Positions 25,641 to 33,797 of a stretch of 64,000 bases of DNA are shown in pieces (within the stretch, counting starts at the first letter, position 1; every line of letters starts with the position of its first letter). A program made the translations under genes and the position numbers. The stretch comes from JAFGPS01 sp964628465. GTDB lineage: Bacteria > Planctomycetota > Phycisphaerae > Sedimentisphaerales > Anaerobacaceae. The notes under the pieces are model-generated. The model ran no database searches, had not been told where the DNA came from, and saw only the letters and a program-made list of their open reading frames with translations. The DNA is taken from positions 1 through 64,000 of the forward strand of contig CAZVOA010000004.1 in NCBI GenBank assembly GCA_964628465.1. The letters run 5' to 3'.

Positions 25641-26864
25641 ATGGTCAAAGTGAATACAATACATAATTTACACGTTCTTGAAGGATTAAAAAAACTACCG
25701 GATCAAAGTATCGATATGGTAATGACTTCGCCGCCTTATTGGAGTTTGCGGGATTACGGAAAACAAACAGATGTTATTTGGGGAGGAAATTCCAAGTGTA
25801 AGCATAAGTTTAGAGGCGAAATAAAACTTAAAAAGACCAGCGGAGGAATTGAAACGGCAAAAGTCATGAATAATAAAAAAGTCAGGGCGTTAACCTATTC
25901 AAGTAAGTTTTGCAGTAAATGCGAGGCATGGAAAGGACAACTTGGTCTCGAGCCAACAGTCGACTTGTTTATTGATCATCTTGTCGAGATATTTGACGAG
26001 GTCAAGAGAGTTTTAAAAAATACCGGGACATGCTGGGTAAATTTAGGAGACACTTATAATGCTGGCAGAAATGGCGGTCATGCAGGAGGTAATAAATGTT
26101 CCTGGGGCTATAATAATTTAGAAGTATATCCAAAACAATCAGGAGTTAACGCTGAAGGCCTATTGCCAAAGTCACTTTGCCTGATTCCTTATCGATTCGC
26201 TATCGCAATGGTAAACAAAGGCTGGATATTGCGAAATGTTATTATCTGGCATAAACCAAATTGCCTTCCATCTTCTGCAAAAGATAGATTTACGGTGGAT
26301 TTCGAATATTTATTCTTCTTCAGCAAATCCAAAAAGTATTATTTTGAAAGGCAGCTTGAAAATTTCAATAGAAGAAATAAGCGGTGTATATGGAGTGTAA
26401 ATACTAAGCCTTTCAAAGAGGCTCATTTCGCGGTTTTTCCAGAAGCACTTTGCGAGATTCCTATAAGAGCAGGATGTCCTGAAAAAGTATGCATTAAATG
26501 CGGCATGCCGAAACTGCAAAACATAAAAGGTGGTAATCCGGCTGCAATTAATTATAGAGTTCGTGACGTTAAAAATGGGAAAATAAAACATATAAACAGA
26601 AAGGCTTCTGCGGAGGAATTAGAAAGTTCTCAAATCGATAAATATACATCCAGGTTAAAAGTTAAAAATATTCTTGGTTGTCAGTGCAACGCCGGCTATA
26701 ACGCAGGGATTGTTCTTGATCCGTTCATAGGCTCAGGCACTACAGCAGTTGTTGCCAAAAAACTTAAAAGAAATTATATTGGTTTTGAATTGAATCCTGA
26801 TTATGTCAGGATTGCGAAAAAACGTATGGAATATATAGATGGAGCAGAGAATACAAAATCGTAA
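25641..26864 (+). CDS. DNA methyltransferase, N6-adenine/N4-cytosine type (beta class)
   Basis: 407 residues. The catalytic motif IV TSPPYW is at about residues 29-34 and the AdoMet-binding motif I DPFIGSGTTAVVAKKLKRN is near the C-terminus (about 360-378), the order expected for beta-class amino-methyltransferases. Between them are Cys pairs (CSKCEAW, and VCIKCGMP with CQCN), probably a zinc-binding insert in the target-recognition region. No restriction endonuclease gene is adjacent, so it is either an orphan epigenetic or anti-restriction enzyme of the mobile element, or a partner has been lost. It is transcribed against the flanking operons. Codon use is similar to the neighbours. Confidence 0.88.
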   Translation: MVKVNTIHNLHVLEGLKKLPDQSIDMVMTSPPYWSLRDYGKQTDVIWGGNSKCKHKFRGEIKLKKTSGGIETAKVMNNKKVRALTYSSKFCSKCEAWKGQLGLEPTVDLFIDHLVEIFDEVKRVLKNTGTCWVNLGDTYNAGRNGGHAGGNKCSWGYNNLEVYPKQSGVNAEGLLPKSLCLIPYRFAIAMVNKGWILRNVIIWHKPNCLPSSAKDRFTVDFEYLFFFSKSKKYYFERQLENFNRRNKRCIWSVNTKPFKEAHFAVFPEALCEIPIRAGCPEKVCIKCGMPKLQNIKGGNPAAINYRVRDVKNGKIKHINRKASAEELESSQIDKYTSRLKVKNILGCQCNAGYNAGIVLDPFIGSGTTAVVAKKLKRNYIGFELNPDYVRIAKKRMEYIDGAENTKS

Positions 26865-26930
26865 AATTAATAAGCTCTGCTCAAGGTGAATTACTGTTCA
26901 GCAGCAAAAGAACTGTAATACGCCGCATTT

Positions 26931-26955
26931 TGCCCAAAATGCAATTTTTTGGGCA
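26931..26955. terminator. 9-bp hairpin after the methyltransferase gene
   Basis: TGCCCAAAA (26931-26939) pairs perfectly with TTTTGGGCA (26947-26955). It lies 67 bp after the methyltransferase stop. The stem contains the A- and T-runs, so it could end transcription from either side, but there is no long U-run beyond it. Confidence 0.5.
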
Positions 26956-26977
26956 GTTTAAGGGGTGAGGCTGTGGG

Positions 26978-27005
26978 CAAAAAATAAAAAAAGGGCAAAA
27001 TGCCC
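26978..27005 (-). terminator. Rho-independent terminator of the 27007-27627 gene
   Basis: On the minus strand GGGCA-TTT-TGCCC (27005-26993) is followed by TTTTTTTATTTTTT. It starts directly after the stop codon of the 206-residue gene. Confidence 0.75.
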
Positions 27006-27006
27006 C

Positions 27007-27627
27007 TTAATTAAAAACTATTTCTCCGGCTATATCAAAATGTCCGTTTTCCCATGCATCGGTGCTGACCGGATAAGCGTCAAAAAATCTCTCTTCCTGC
27101 TGCTTTTTGCTTTCAACAAGCGAGCGAATTTTGAAGATTTTTAAAACATCTTTTTCTGTTGCACATTGCTGCTCGATTACTTTTTGTTTTAACTTGCCTA
27201 AATCTTCCCAGAACTCAGAAAATTCCGTGTCGTTGCTCAACTCTTCGATATCCTCAAGAAAAGACATCATTTCAAGCTCAGAAACGTAATTTTCTGACGG
27301 CTTAACTTTTGAAGTTTTATTCTTAGAATTATTAAACAATTCCTGCTGTTTAATCTTCTGTGAAATGTTGTATTTCTGGTTTTCCTCTGGCTGCTTTTTG
27401 AAGAGAATTGAATTAGCACCGTTAATAAACCATACCGCATGATGTTTGAAAAGATCAAACTCCCTGCTTAGCTTATCAACCTGTGTATCAAAATCCAGTT
27501 CCTCAGAGGCATATTTAAAAGCAAATGCCCAGCATCTCTTATAAGCGTCACCTAGTTCCGCTTCCATTGCAGACCGTGTTAGCCTGACGCTTTGATAGTC
27601 GTTGTTGTTTTGTGTTTGTTCAGTCAT
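27007..27627 (-). CDS. Hypothetical acidic helical protein, 206 residues
   Basis: A clear start with GAAAGGAGG before the ATG, and a terminator right behind the stop, so this is a single-gene transcript. The protein is hydrophilic and predicted mostly helical, with Gln/Asn/Lys-rich linkers (about 75-110) and a coiled-coil-like stretch of acidic helices (about 115-185: FLEDIEELSNDTEFSEFWED). No domain is recognised. The sequence is compatible with a small DNA-binding accessory or a scaffold of the mobile element. A/T-rich codons match the block. Confidence 0.6.
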   Translation of the reverse strand: MTEQTQNNNDYQSVRLTRSAMEAELGDAYKRCWAFAFKYASEELDFDTQVDKLSREFDLFKHHAVWFINGANSILFKKQPEENQKYNISQKIKQQELFNNSKNKTSKVKPSENYVSELEMMSFLEDIEELSNDTEFSEFWEDLGKLKQKVIEQQCATEKDVLKIFKIRSLVESKKQQEERFFDAYPVSTDAWENGHFDIAGEIVFN

Positions 27628-28061
27628 CGTTTTTTTAACCTCCTTTCATCTTTTGGGCTGAACTTTTCGTGTCCATGTCCATGGGCCATACTCTTTCCGG
27701 CGGAAGCCCAAAAAGTGAGGTAAATTACCGAACATGTTGACTGAGCGTGTTTTGAAAAAACAAAAAATCTAAAAGGTTAGCTGATAAGCGCCTTTTACTT
27801 TTTTTAGAGAATGTCGACGGTGAACAGAAAGTAAACTCCAATTATAAAACTAAACAATTTTCAGAACTAGGATTAAAACTTATATCATTACGGCTTCGGG
27901 TTTCACCTATTCGATTTCTTCTTATAACTTCATCCCTTAAATTGTGACGGTTTTTTAAGCTTAAAATCAATGTCTAATTGAAAAGTATCATTTATTTTTT
28001 TGCTACAGAAGCATATATTTGTGTTAAAAAGTAAACAATTAATTATTTATAAAGTAGATTC
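27628..28061. other. Upstream region with a TAAAAGG...CCTTTTA motif
   Basis: 434 bp without a gene between the 206-residue gene and the IS110 non-coding segment. TAAAAGG (from about 27770) and CCTTTTA (27791-27797) form a 7-bp inverted repeat around GGTTAGCTGATAAGCG. GGTTAGCTGA also occurs at 23189-23198, and GCGCCTTTTA recurs at 23215-23224. The shared motif suggests common control sites for the accessory genes. Confidence 0.45.
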
Positions 28062-28250
28062 CCCTGGGGATACCCAAGGGCACTTACCGTAACGGTTTCT
28101 TTGAAACCGACCTTACCTCTGCTACTCCGCAGAGAAACTATGAAAGCCAGGCCTCGCATTTAACGGTTAATACGGTACTATGACCGTTATAACGGGCTTA
28201 CCCGACTGGCGGGCGTCCCAAAAGTTTAAAACCTGTTCAATAAGGAGACC
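28062..28250 (+). ncRNA. Candidate IS110 bridge RNA segment
   Basis: About 190 bp of non-coding, strongly structured sequence directly before the IS110 transposase. Stem-loops: 28062-28080 (CCCT and GGG arms around ATA); 28093-28109 (CGGTTTC-TTT-GAAACCG); 28117-28134 (CTCTGC, 6-nt loop, GCAGAG); 28161-28189 (TAACGGT, 15-nt loop, ACCGTTA). In IS110-group elements such as IS621 the region 5' of the transposase encodes the bridge RNA, with a 5' stem-loop and two larger guide loops. Position and structure fit; the guide loops cannot be assigned without both insertion junctions. Confidence 0.5.
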
Positions 28251-28255
28251 TGGCA

Positions 28256-29302
28256 ATGAATATTTTAGCAATGGATTTAGGAAAAAACAATACTGTTTAT
28301 TGCATGTATGATGTCGAAACCAGCGAACATACTTTTGGTAAATTAAAAACTCGGCCTCAGTTACTGCATGATCTTATGGTAAAACATCAACCTGACCGTA
28401 TAGTATTTGAAATATGCTCTATAGCCGGCTGGATTTATGATATCGCAAATTCACTGGCGATAGAAGTCGAAGTAGCTAATACCAATCATCAGGCATGGCG
28501 TTGGAAGAATGTAAAACGCAAAAATGACAGATTAGATGCTCTGAGACTTGCTCAGTTGTCAGCAATGCATCAATTACCTGTGGTACATATGCCCGAACAC
28601 AATGTACGTCAGAAAAGAGCATTAATTCATTATCGCCATAATCTTGTAGCTCGTCGTACTCAGATAAAAAATAGTATCCGCTGCATATTTGATAAAGAAG
28701 GTCTTGCAATGCCGAGAGGTAAAAGCAGTTGGACAAAAATGTTTATTAAAGAATTGCGTAAAATGTCACTATCAATTGAACAATGCCAAGCAGAGCAGCT
28801 TTGGCGTGGCCAGTTAAGTATTGAACTGGATATGCTTGAAGCGATCAGTAACAGCATAAAGCAGACTGAAGATAAACTTGATGAACTGGCCGTGTCTAAC
28901 AAGAAGATACAGGTAATGTTAAGTGCCGCCGGAGTCGGGCCGCGATTGGCAGAGGTAATAGATGCGTTCCTTGATAATCCTCATCGCTTCAAAAATGGTA
29001 AACAGGTTGGAAGCTATGCAGGTCTTACTCCCAGACAATATCAATCTGGTGATATGGATCGGCAAGGAAAAATAAGCGGCCAGGGCAACAATTTATTACG
29101 TTCCTTACTTGTTGAAGTCAGTTGGCTGGGCTTACATCATAACAAATGGATGCTTGAAACTTATGAAAGGATAAAACGTGGCAGTGATTCACGTAAGAAG
29201 ATCGCTATCACGGCGGTAGCCAGAAAACTTCTTATAAGATGCTGGGCAATGATGCGTGATGAATGCTGTTGGCGTGATAATGTTCACGAGCAGGTGGCAT
29301 GA
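28256..29302 (+). CDS. IS110-family transposase (DEDD/RuvC-like with serine domain)
   Basis: 348 residues, with AAGGAG 10 bp before the ATG. The N-terminal RuvC-like DEDD domain shows Asp7 (AMDLGKNN), Glu52 (IVFEICS) and Asp91/Asp94 (NDRLDA). The C-terminal transposase_20 domain has the family phrase GSYAGLTPRQYQSG, with Ser264 in the position of the serine nucleophile, followed by GNNLLRSLLVEVSW. All catalytic residues are present and the length is normal, so the enzyme looks active. The family moves by RNA-guided recombination through a circular intermediate. It is preceded by the structured segment at 28062-28250. Confidence 0.92.
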   Translation: MNILAMDLGKNNTVYCMYDVETSEHTFGKLKTRPQLLHDLMVKHQPDRIVFEICSIAGWIYDIANSLAIEVEVANTNHQAWRWKNVKRKNDRLDALRLAQLSAMHQLPVVHMPEHNVRQKRALIHYRHNLVARRTQIKNSIRCIFDKEGLAMPRGKSSWTKMFIKELRKMSLSIEQCQAEQLWRGQLSIELDMLEAISNSIKQTEDKLDELAVSNKKIQVMLSAAGVGPRLAEVIDAFLDNPHRFKNGKQVGSYAGLTPRQYQSGDMDRQGKISGQGNNLLRSLLVEVSWLGLHHNKWMLETYERIKRGSDSRKKIAITAVARKLLIRCWAMMRDECCWRDNVHEQVA

Positions 29303-29846
29303 TTAAAGATAATTTTTTTCATTCCCCTCCTCCGAAGTAGTGTTGTTAAGTTTAGTTAAATACTATTGTGTAATTTTGAAGTTGGAAATATTTAAGTTTT
29401 GAAATTTGATTTGATTGAAATGATAACAGCTCGTTTTGCGTCTTGGGCTTAAAGCTCGCCGCAGAGAATGGGCGTTATCGCATAAGTTGAATGGGGCCAT
29501 GCTGAAAACCTGTTAAGGGGCATGGCAAATCCGGATAGAAGGTTGAATCAATCAAACAAATTTTTATCTTGACAGGTCTGGCTTCATAGAAGACAGGAAG
29601 TTGGCATTCATCCACGGGTAAAACCGTGGTTTCCTGTAAGGAAGAATGAAAATAAGTAAAAAAAATAGTCACAACCTTAGAATTGATTTTGACTATAATC
29701 CCAAAAAAGATATAATTATAAAATAGACTTAATACTCCTAAAGGATTAGTTGATAAATTCTTATTTGTACTTAGTACAAGTAAGAGGAAAATGAAACACA
29801 GAAGATTTAGTTGTATTGCATGTAAGATTATATTGGAGATTAAAAG
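29303..29846. other. Gene-free region with two structured elements and a promoter
   Basis: 544 bp between the IS110 transposase and the CHAT gene. One stem pairs GCCATGC (29496-29502) with GCATGGC (29520-29526). A second is two-tiered: ACAGGAA (29593-29599) with TTCCTGT (29631-29637), enclosing CCACGG/CCGTGG (29612-29629). AAAACCTGTT occurs both here (29505-29514) and just before the transposase start. The first part may be the IS110 right end. Confidence 0.45.
29689..29716 (+). promoter_or_regulatory. Sigma-70-type promoter for the CHAT gene
   Basis: TTGACT (29689-29694), 16-bp spacer, TATAAT (29711-29716). It leaves a leader of about 125 nt before the GTG start at 29847. Confidence 0.6.
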
Positions 29847-31484
29847 GTGATCCGTAAAATAGAGCGAGGAAAACATATTGTAGCTGATATCTTTTGGACA
29901 GAATTTGCTATCAATAATATGGACATAGTTACAGCCATTAATAATTCTCCCTTACAAGTTAAAAACACAGAAAAGGATAAATACTGTGGGAGTATATTTG
30001 GAATAAGACTTAAAATGCAATATTTAAGTCGACAAAGATCCAATAAGAGAGGATGTATAAAAATACTTACAGATATACGATTGCCATTCGCACTTGGCAG
30101 GACATATGCAACAACTAATTTTACTTACTACGCCATTGATCCTGAAAGTTCTTTTTTGGAACTAGAAATTGATTTAGAAGCAGTTGGCTTGATGTCTATA
30201 TATGCTAAATTCAGGCGTACAAACATAAAAAAATATATTGATCAAATATGTACTGATATTGAAAATGCAGCTCAAATTCTTGCCTCAGACGATAAAACGA
30301 TAAGTAATATTTTAAATAAAGAACAACAAGAAAATATTGCGAAGTATAAACATAAACTTCTTAAGATATCTGCTTATAACTCTGATGTTTCTTCAACACT
30401 TGAAGCATCCATAAACCTATCATTGGTCAAAAAAACTATTGTTGTTGAAGCTAATGTACTTACACCTGATAAACATTTCATGACTGCCACCAATTATATA
30501 GCAGCAGATGATAATGAGTTTTCAAAAATGAAAAGTGTTGTAAACAAGTTAGCGCATATCAATAATCCTGCTTACATTCTCAGAGGAGAAACTTCAGATA
30601 AATTGGAGCCTATAGATTTTCATCAGTCTGCTCTTGAATTTGGATACAATTTATATCACAATCATTTCGGTGACAAATTAAATGAGATTGTACCCATTTT
30701 ACTATTTCATGGTAAGGAAACTTTTTTAAGTCTAATTATTGATGAAGATCTTGAATTTCTACCTTGGGAAGCACTACATGATGGCAAAGATTTTTTATCC
30801 ATGAAAATGCGGTTTTCACGCTCTTTAGGACCTTCCAGATACAATACAAACAAAGATGTACGAAATGTTGACGAACTCAATGTTTTGCTTGTTAGTGCAG
30901 ATTCACGTGGTGACCTTCCAGGTACTATTGAGGAAGTTAAAACAATAGAAAAAATACTTAATGAAATAGGTGTACAGAATGTAGACATATTAAAAGGTTC
31001 AGAGGCAAATCGACACACCTTCATAGAGAAACTTACTTCAGGTAATTTCAACATACTTCATTTCTCTGGTCATTCAGTCTTTAAAATGGAATCACCTTAT
31101 CAGAGTTATCTTGAATTGGCTCAAGGAACAAAAGTTTCTTTACATGAACTGGACAATCTCGCCAATCCTGAAAATGGTAGCAAACCACTTAATCTTGTTT
31201 TTTTAAATTCATGCCAGAGTGGACGTATTGGGACTGACAAAATAACCGGAAAAAATCTAAGTATGTGTCGTATGCTTAGAGAATCCGGAATAGATAATGT
31301 TATTGGTATGTTATGGAATGTATCAGATGAAGCAGCAACTCATTTTGCTTCTACGTTTTATAGTTTTTTAGCTTCTGGGAATTATGGTGATGTTTCTGAA
31401 GCAATGCGCCAAACTCGATACAAAGTTGCCATGGATAGAGCATGGCAGGATGGCAGTTGGTTATCCCCAATATTGTATTCTTAA
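29847..31484 (+). CDS. CHAT-domain caspase-like protease
   Basis: 545 residues from the GTG at 29847 (GGAGATTAAAAG upstream). The last 200 residues are a CHAT domain, a clan CD cysteine protease: LNVLLVSADSRGDLPGTIEE opens it, the His dyad member is His409 in LHFSGHSVF, and the nucleophile is Cys456 in VFLNSCQSG; the closing GIDNVIGMLWNVSDEAATHF is also typical. The first 330 residues do not resemble TPRs or any sensor I know, and presumably detect the trigger. The gene is convergent with an operon for a zf-HC2 protein and an ECF sigma factor, only 24 bp away. Both catalytic residues are present, so it should be an active protease; its substrate is unknown. Confidence 0.87.
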   Translation: MIRKIERGKHIVADIFWTEFAINNMDIVTAINNSPLQVKNTEKDKYCGSIFGIRLKMQYLSRQRSNKRGCIKILTDIRLPFALGRTYATTNFTYYAIDPESSFLELEIDLEAVGLMSIYAKFRRTNIKKYIDQICTDIENAAQILASDDKTISNILNKEQQENIAKYKHKLLKISAYNSDVSSTLEASINLSLVKKTIVVEANVLTPDKHFMTATNYIAADDNEFSKMKSVVNKLAHINNPAYILRGETSDKLEPIDFHQSALEFGYNLYHNHFGDKLNEIVPILLFHGKETFLSLIIDEDLEFLPWEALHDGKDFLSMKMRFSRSLGPSRYNTNKDVRNVDELNVLLVSADSRGDLPGTIEEVKTIEKILNEIGVQNVDILKGSEANRHTFIEKLTSGNFNILHFSGHSVFKMESPYQSYLELAQGTKVSLHELDNLANPENGSKPLNLVFLNSCQSGRIGTDKITGKNLSMCRMLRESGIDNVIGMLWNVSDEAATHFASTFYSFLASGNYGDVSEAMRQTRYKVAMDRAWQDGSWLSPILYS

Positions 31485-31507
31485 AAAAATTATTGTAAGA
31501 ATCATTC

Positions 31508-33010
31508 TCATTTTAAATATGGGTGTTGCTCTAAAAATAATGATTTAGTTATTTCAATATTAGGTGATGGGAATATAATCCCAAATTGCCGAAGTACTTC
31601 AAGAATCATCTCAATCTGATTCATGAGTTGATCACGGATAATGATCTGTATATTGTTATATTTATCTGGGTAATAATAATGCTGTCTAATCGTTATATTG
31701 ATCTCACCATTTCTATCAACATTAACTTCATGAATGAATTCATGTTTAAGGAATTCATTTATTAAATCTTGATGTATTATAATATCGTCCAAATAAAATA
31801 TAGATGACAATCTTTGAGGATTACAATTCAATATATCCGCAAGCGATAAAATTTGTGTAAGAATAATAGGGGATATATTATTACTATGTCCATCTAAAAA
31901 AATATTTTGTGTCTTAGTAAGCTCAGTGAAAGTACCATCGGCTTTTTTTGAACTTCCGGCACAAATATCAGCAACTAACATTGCTTCTTGTTCGCTTATA
32001 AATCCCATTAACTTCCATGCAGGGCAAATATCTAGGCTCGGATTTCCAATAATATAATCCCATGTTTTTTTCCCATGACTTTTATAGTTTTGATAGCATT
32101 CTTCTTCAGTTTTACATAAATCCATACCTAGGTGATAACAGTATGTTCCAATATAAACAATAAAATATGACAAAGAGTCATTTATACTATTTTCACATGC
32201 CTTTAGTATATTAGTCAAACACTGTAACATATGTTTAGAGCAACCAACTCCGACTGAAGGTAAGCATCGCATTTGTGGTTTACTATTCATCATTTCCAAT
32301 CTTTCCTCGCACCAATCTCGAATACGTGTAGCTCTTTCCTTCATAGAATTAGTTAAATGGTCAAAAATCCATAATTCTGGATTTGCTATTATTTTGTTTG
32401 TTTGTTGTTGAATAATATTAGCCTTATTAATGTGCTGACTTATTTTATTCTGAATATATTCCCCTGCTTCGGATAACTGTTTATTTGAAAATTTCGATTT
32501 GTTCTTTTCGGCATATAGCTCGCCCCTTACGCGAACAATAATGCTAGGAAATGAGGTTTCAATTATATCCCAGATTTCATTAACCATAAAAGTAACAGAT
32601 TTTAATTTTACACCTCCTATTAACTGCTGGGATATCTTTGAGATTCTCCTACAGAGTGCTCTAAAATCTAAAATATCTAATTTGGCCATAAGCGATGGCA
32701 AGAAAGATTCAAGTTCTTCTATCTTAATTAGTATATTATTTATTTCATCAGGATTCATCGTCTCATAATAAAAAGCAAGATCATTTCGACAGATAGAACA
32801 TTCATCCAAATGCTTTAGTGCTTCTTGTCGTTTGTTTTCTGACAAAGTTCCCTCATATAAAGCACTAATATCTTCATTACTAAGACATTCAGCAGAAACT
32901 TCAGAGTATTTTCCCGTATTTTCTTCTTGCATGAGCGCTTGTTTTATGAGTTTTTCTATTTCATTTTCTTCACTATTTATATTTTTATCTTTTTTCATAA
33001 CTACTCTCAT
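31508..33010 (-). CDS. Soluble zf-HC2 protein with degenerate HD-like C-terminus, candidate anti-sigma factor
   Basis: 500 residues; the ATG at 33010 overlaps the sigma gene stop by 4 bp (ATGA), so the two are coupled. Residues about 45-85 form a zf-HC2 anti-sigma-type zinc finger (EDISALYEGTLSE, then HLDECSICR). There is no transmembrane helix, unlike classical ECF anti-sigmas. The middle is helical. The C-terminal part (about 290-420) follows the order of HD-CE-type HD domains: CYHLGMDL where LHDIGM is usual, then SHGKKTWDYI, then ILTQILSLADILNCNPQRL. The HD doublet itself is replaced by Tyr-His, so it is probably binding rather than catalytic. The reading as a sigma-holding protein comes from the zinc finger and the coupling; the HD comparison is from memory. 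Confidence 0.65.
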   Translation of the reverse strand: MRVVMKKDKNINSEENEIEKLIKQALMQEENTGKYSEVSAECLSNEDISALYEGTLSENKRQEALKHLDECSICRNDLAFYYETMNPDEINNILIKIEELESFLPSLMAKLDILDFRALCRRISKISQQLIGGVKLKSVTFMVNEIWDIIETSFPSIIVRVRGELYAEKNKSKFSNKQLSEAGEYIQNKISQHINKANIIQQQTNKIIANPELWIFDHLTNSMKERATRIRDWCEERLEMMNSKPQMRCLPSVGVGCSKHMLQCLTNILKACENSINDSLSYFIVYIGTYCYHLGMDLCKTEEECYQNYKSHGKKTWDYIIGNPSLDICPAWKLMGFISEQEAMLVADICAGSSKKADGTFTELTKTQNIFLDGHSNNISPIILTQILSLADILNCNPQRLSSIFYLDDIIIHQDLINEFLKHEFIHEVNVDRNGEINITIRQHYYYPDKYNNIQIIIRDQLMNQIEMILEVLRQFGIIFPSPNIEITKSLFLEQHPYLK

Positions 33011-33537
33011 ATAGTACTTTTATTTATTGATGCCTCAATGATATCACAAGCGGACTTAAACTCCATTCTTGCAGTACTTGCACTATAACCCAATATATCA
33101 CCTATTTCTTTAAATGTAAATTTGTGTGATGTATGACACCTGAGTTTTATAATTACACGCTTTCTTAAATCAAGAGTTTTAATTTTTCTATTTATTATTT
33201 CAAGAACGTCCAAGTCTTTAATAATAGAATTAACTGACTTGATTGTACGGGTAATTTCTTTTTCTTTGTTATTAGCTTCTCTTTTTAATTTTCGAATTCT
33301 ATCTATAACAAGATTGCGTAAAGTAGCAAAAACATATCCTTCATTTATTGGCTTATTCTGTGATCTTGCATCAGAAATGCGTTTCAAAGCAGTATTTAAG
33401 ATATCATCAATACAATCATCTCCAGAAAGCTGCTTATTAATATAATTTACTGCTATCTGAACTGGGAGTATTGCTTCAAGCCATGGAGGAAATTCCACCT
33501 GGAAAGAATATTTATTTTTATAAAAGCTATCTGTCAT
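33007..33537 (-). CDS. ECF-type RNA polymerase sigma factor
   Basis: 176 residues. Region 2 is recognisable at about 40-85 (CIDDILNTALKRISDAR, then YVFATLRNLVIDRIRKLKRE, the -10 recognition and DNA-melting helix). Region 4 is at about 120-170 (RKRVIIKLRCHTSHKFTFKEIGDILGYSASTARMEFKSA), a helix-turn-helix for the -35 element. There is no sigma region 1 or 3, as in ECF factors. It is the first gene of a two-gene operon with the zf-HC2 protein. It should redirect RNA polymerase when released. The 260-bp gap to the divergent gene at 33798 probably holds both promoters. Confidence 0.82.
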   Translation of the reverse strand: MTDSFYKNKYSFQVEFPPWLEAILPVQIAVNYINKQLSGDDCIDDILNTALKRISDARSQNKPINEGYVFATLRNLVIDRIRKLKREANNKEKEITRTIKSVNSIIKDLDVLEIINRKIKTLDLRKRVIIKLRCHTSHKFTFKEIGDILGYSASTARMEFKSACDIIEASINKSTI

Positions 33538-33797
33538 TTAATTCAACTCTATATTAGTTAAGAAGCACGATAAAAAATACATTATTTTAATAAAAGCGCA
33601 AAGAACAAAATTTTTAACTTCTTTAATTTTAAATCGAAAAATATTGTCATTATGATTATAACTACATATAAGACAACATGATACAGTCAGTACATGCTTC
33701 TTTATAAAGAGCCTATTTCGACTGTTTTCCCCTTAAATTAACATTCTTTTCTGCGCTTTTCTTAAAAACGTACGTTTGTTTTTGCAAAGGTTGCGAT

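Larger units (their letters stand above)
28050..29340 (+). mobile_element. IS110-family element, approximate extent
   Basis: Transposase gene plus its structured 5' region. IS110 elements leave no obvious inverted repeats or target duplications, so the ends cannot be read from one copy; the limits given are estimates. Hairpins 3' of the gene (to about 29637) could mean the element extends further right. Confidence 0.45.

Noticed and set aside
29475..29876. 133-codon minus-strand frame upstream of the CHAT gene
   Set aside because: It covers the promoter and hairpins and reads as hydrophobic noise with no start signal.
29847..31484. Type III-E CRISPR Craspase locus
   Set aside because: The CHAT protein lacks visible TPRs and there is no gRAMP/Cas7-11 gene or array in the window; only the protease-sigma logic is similar.
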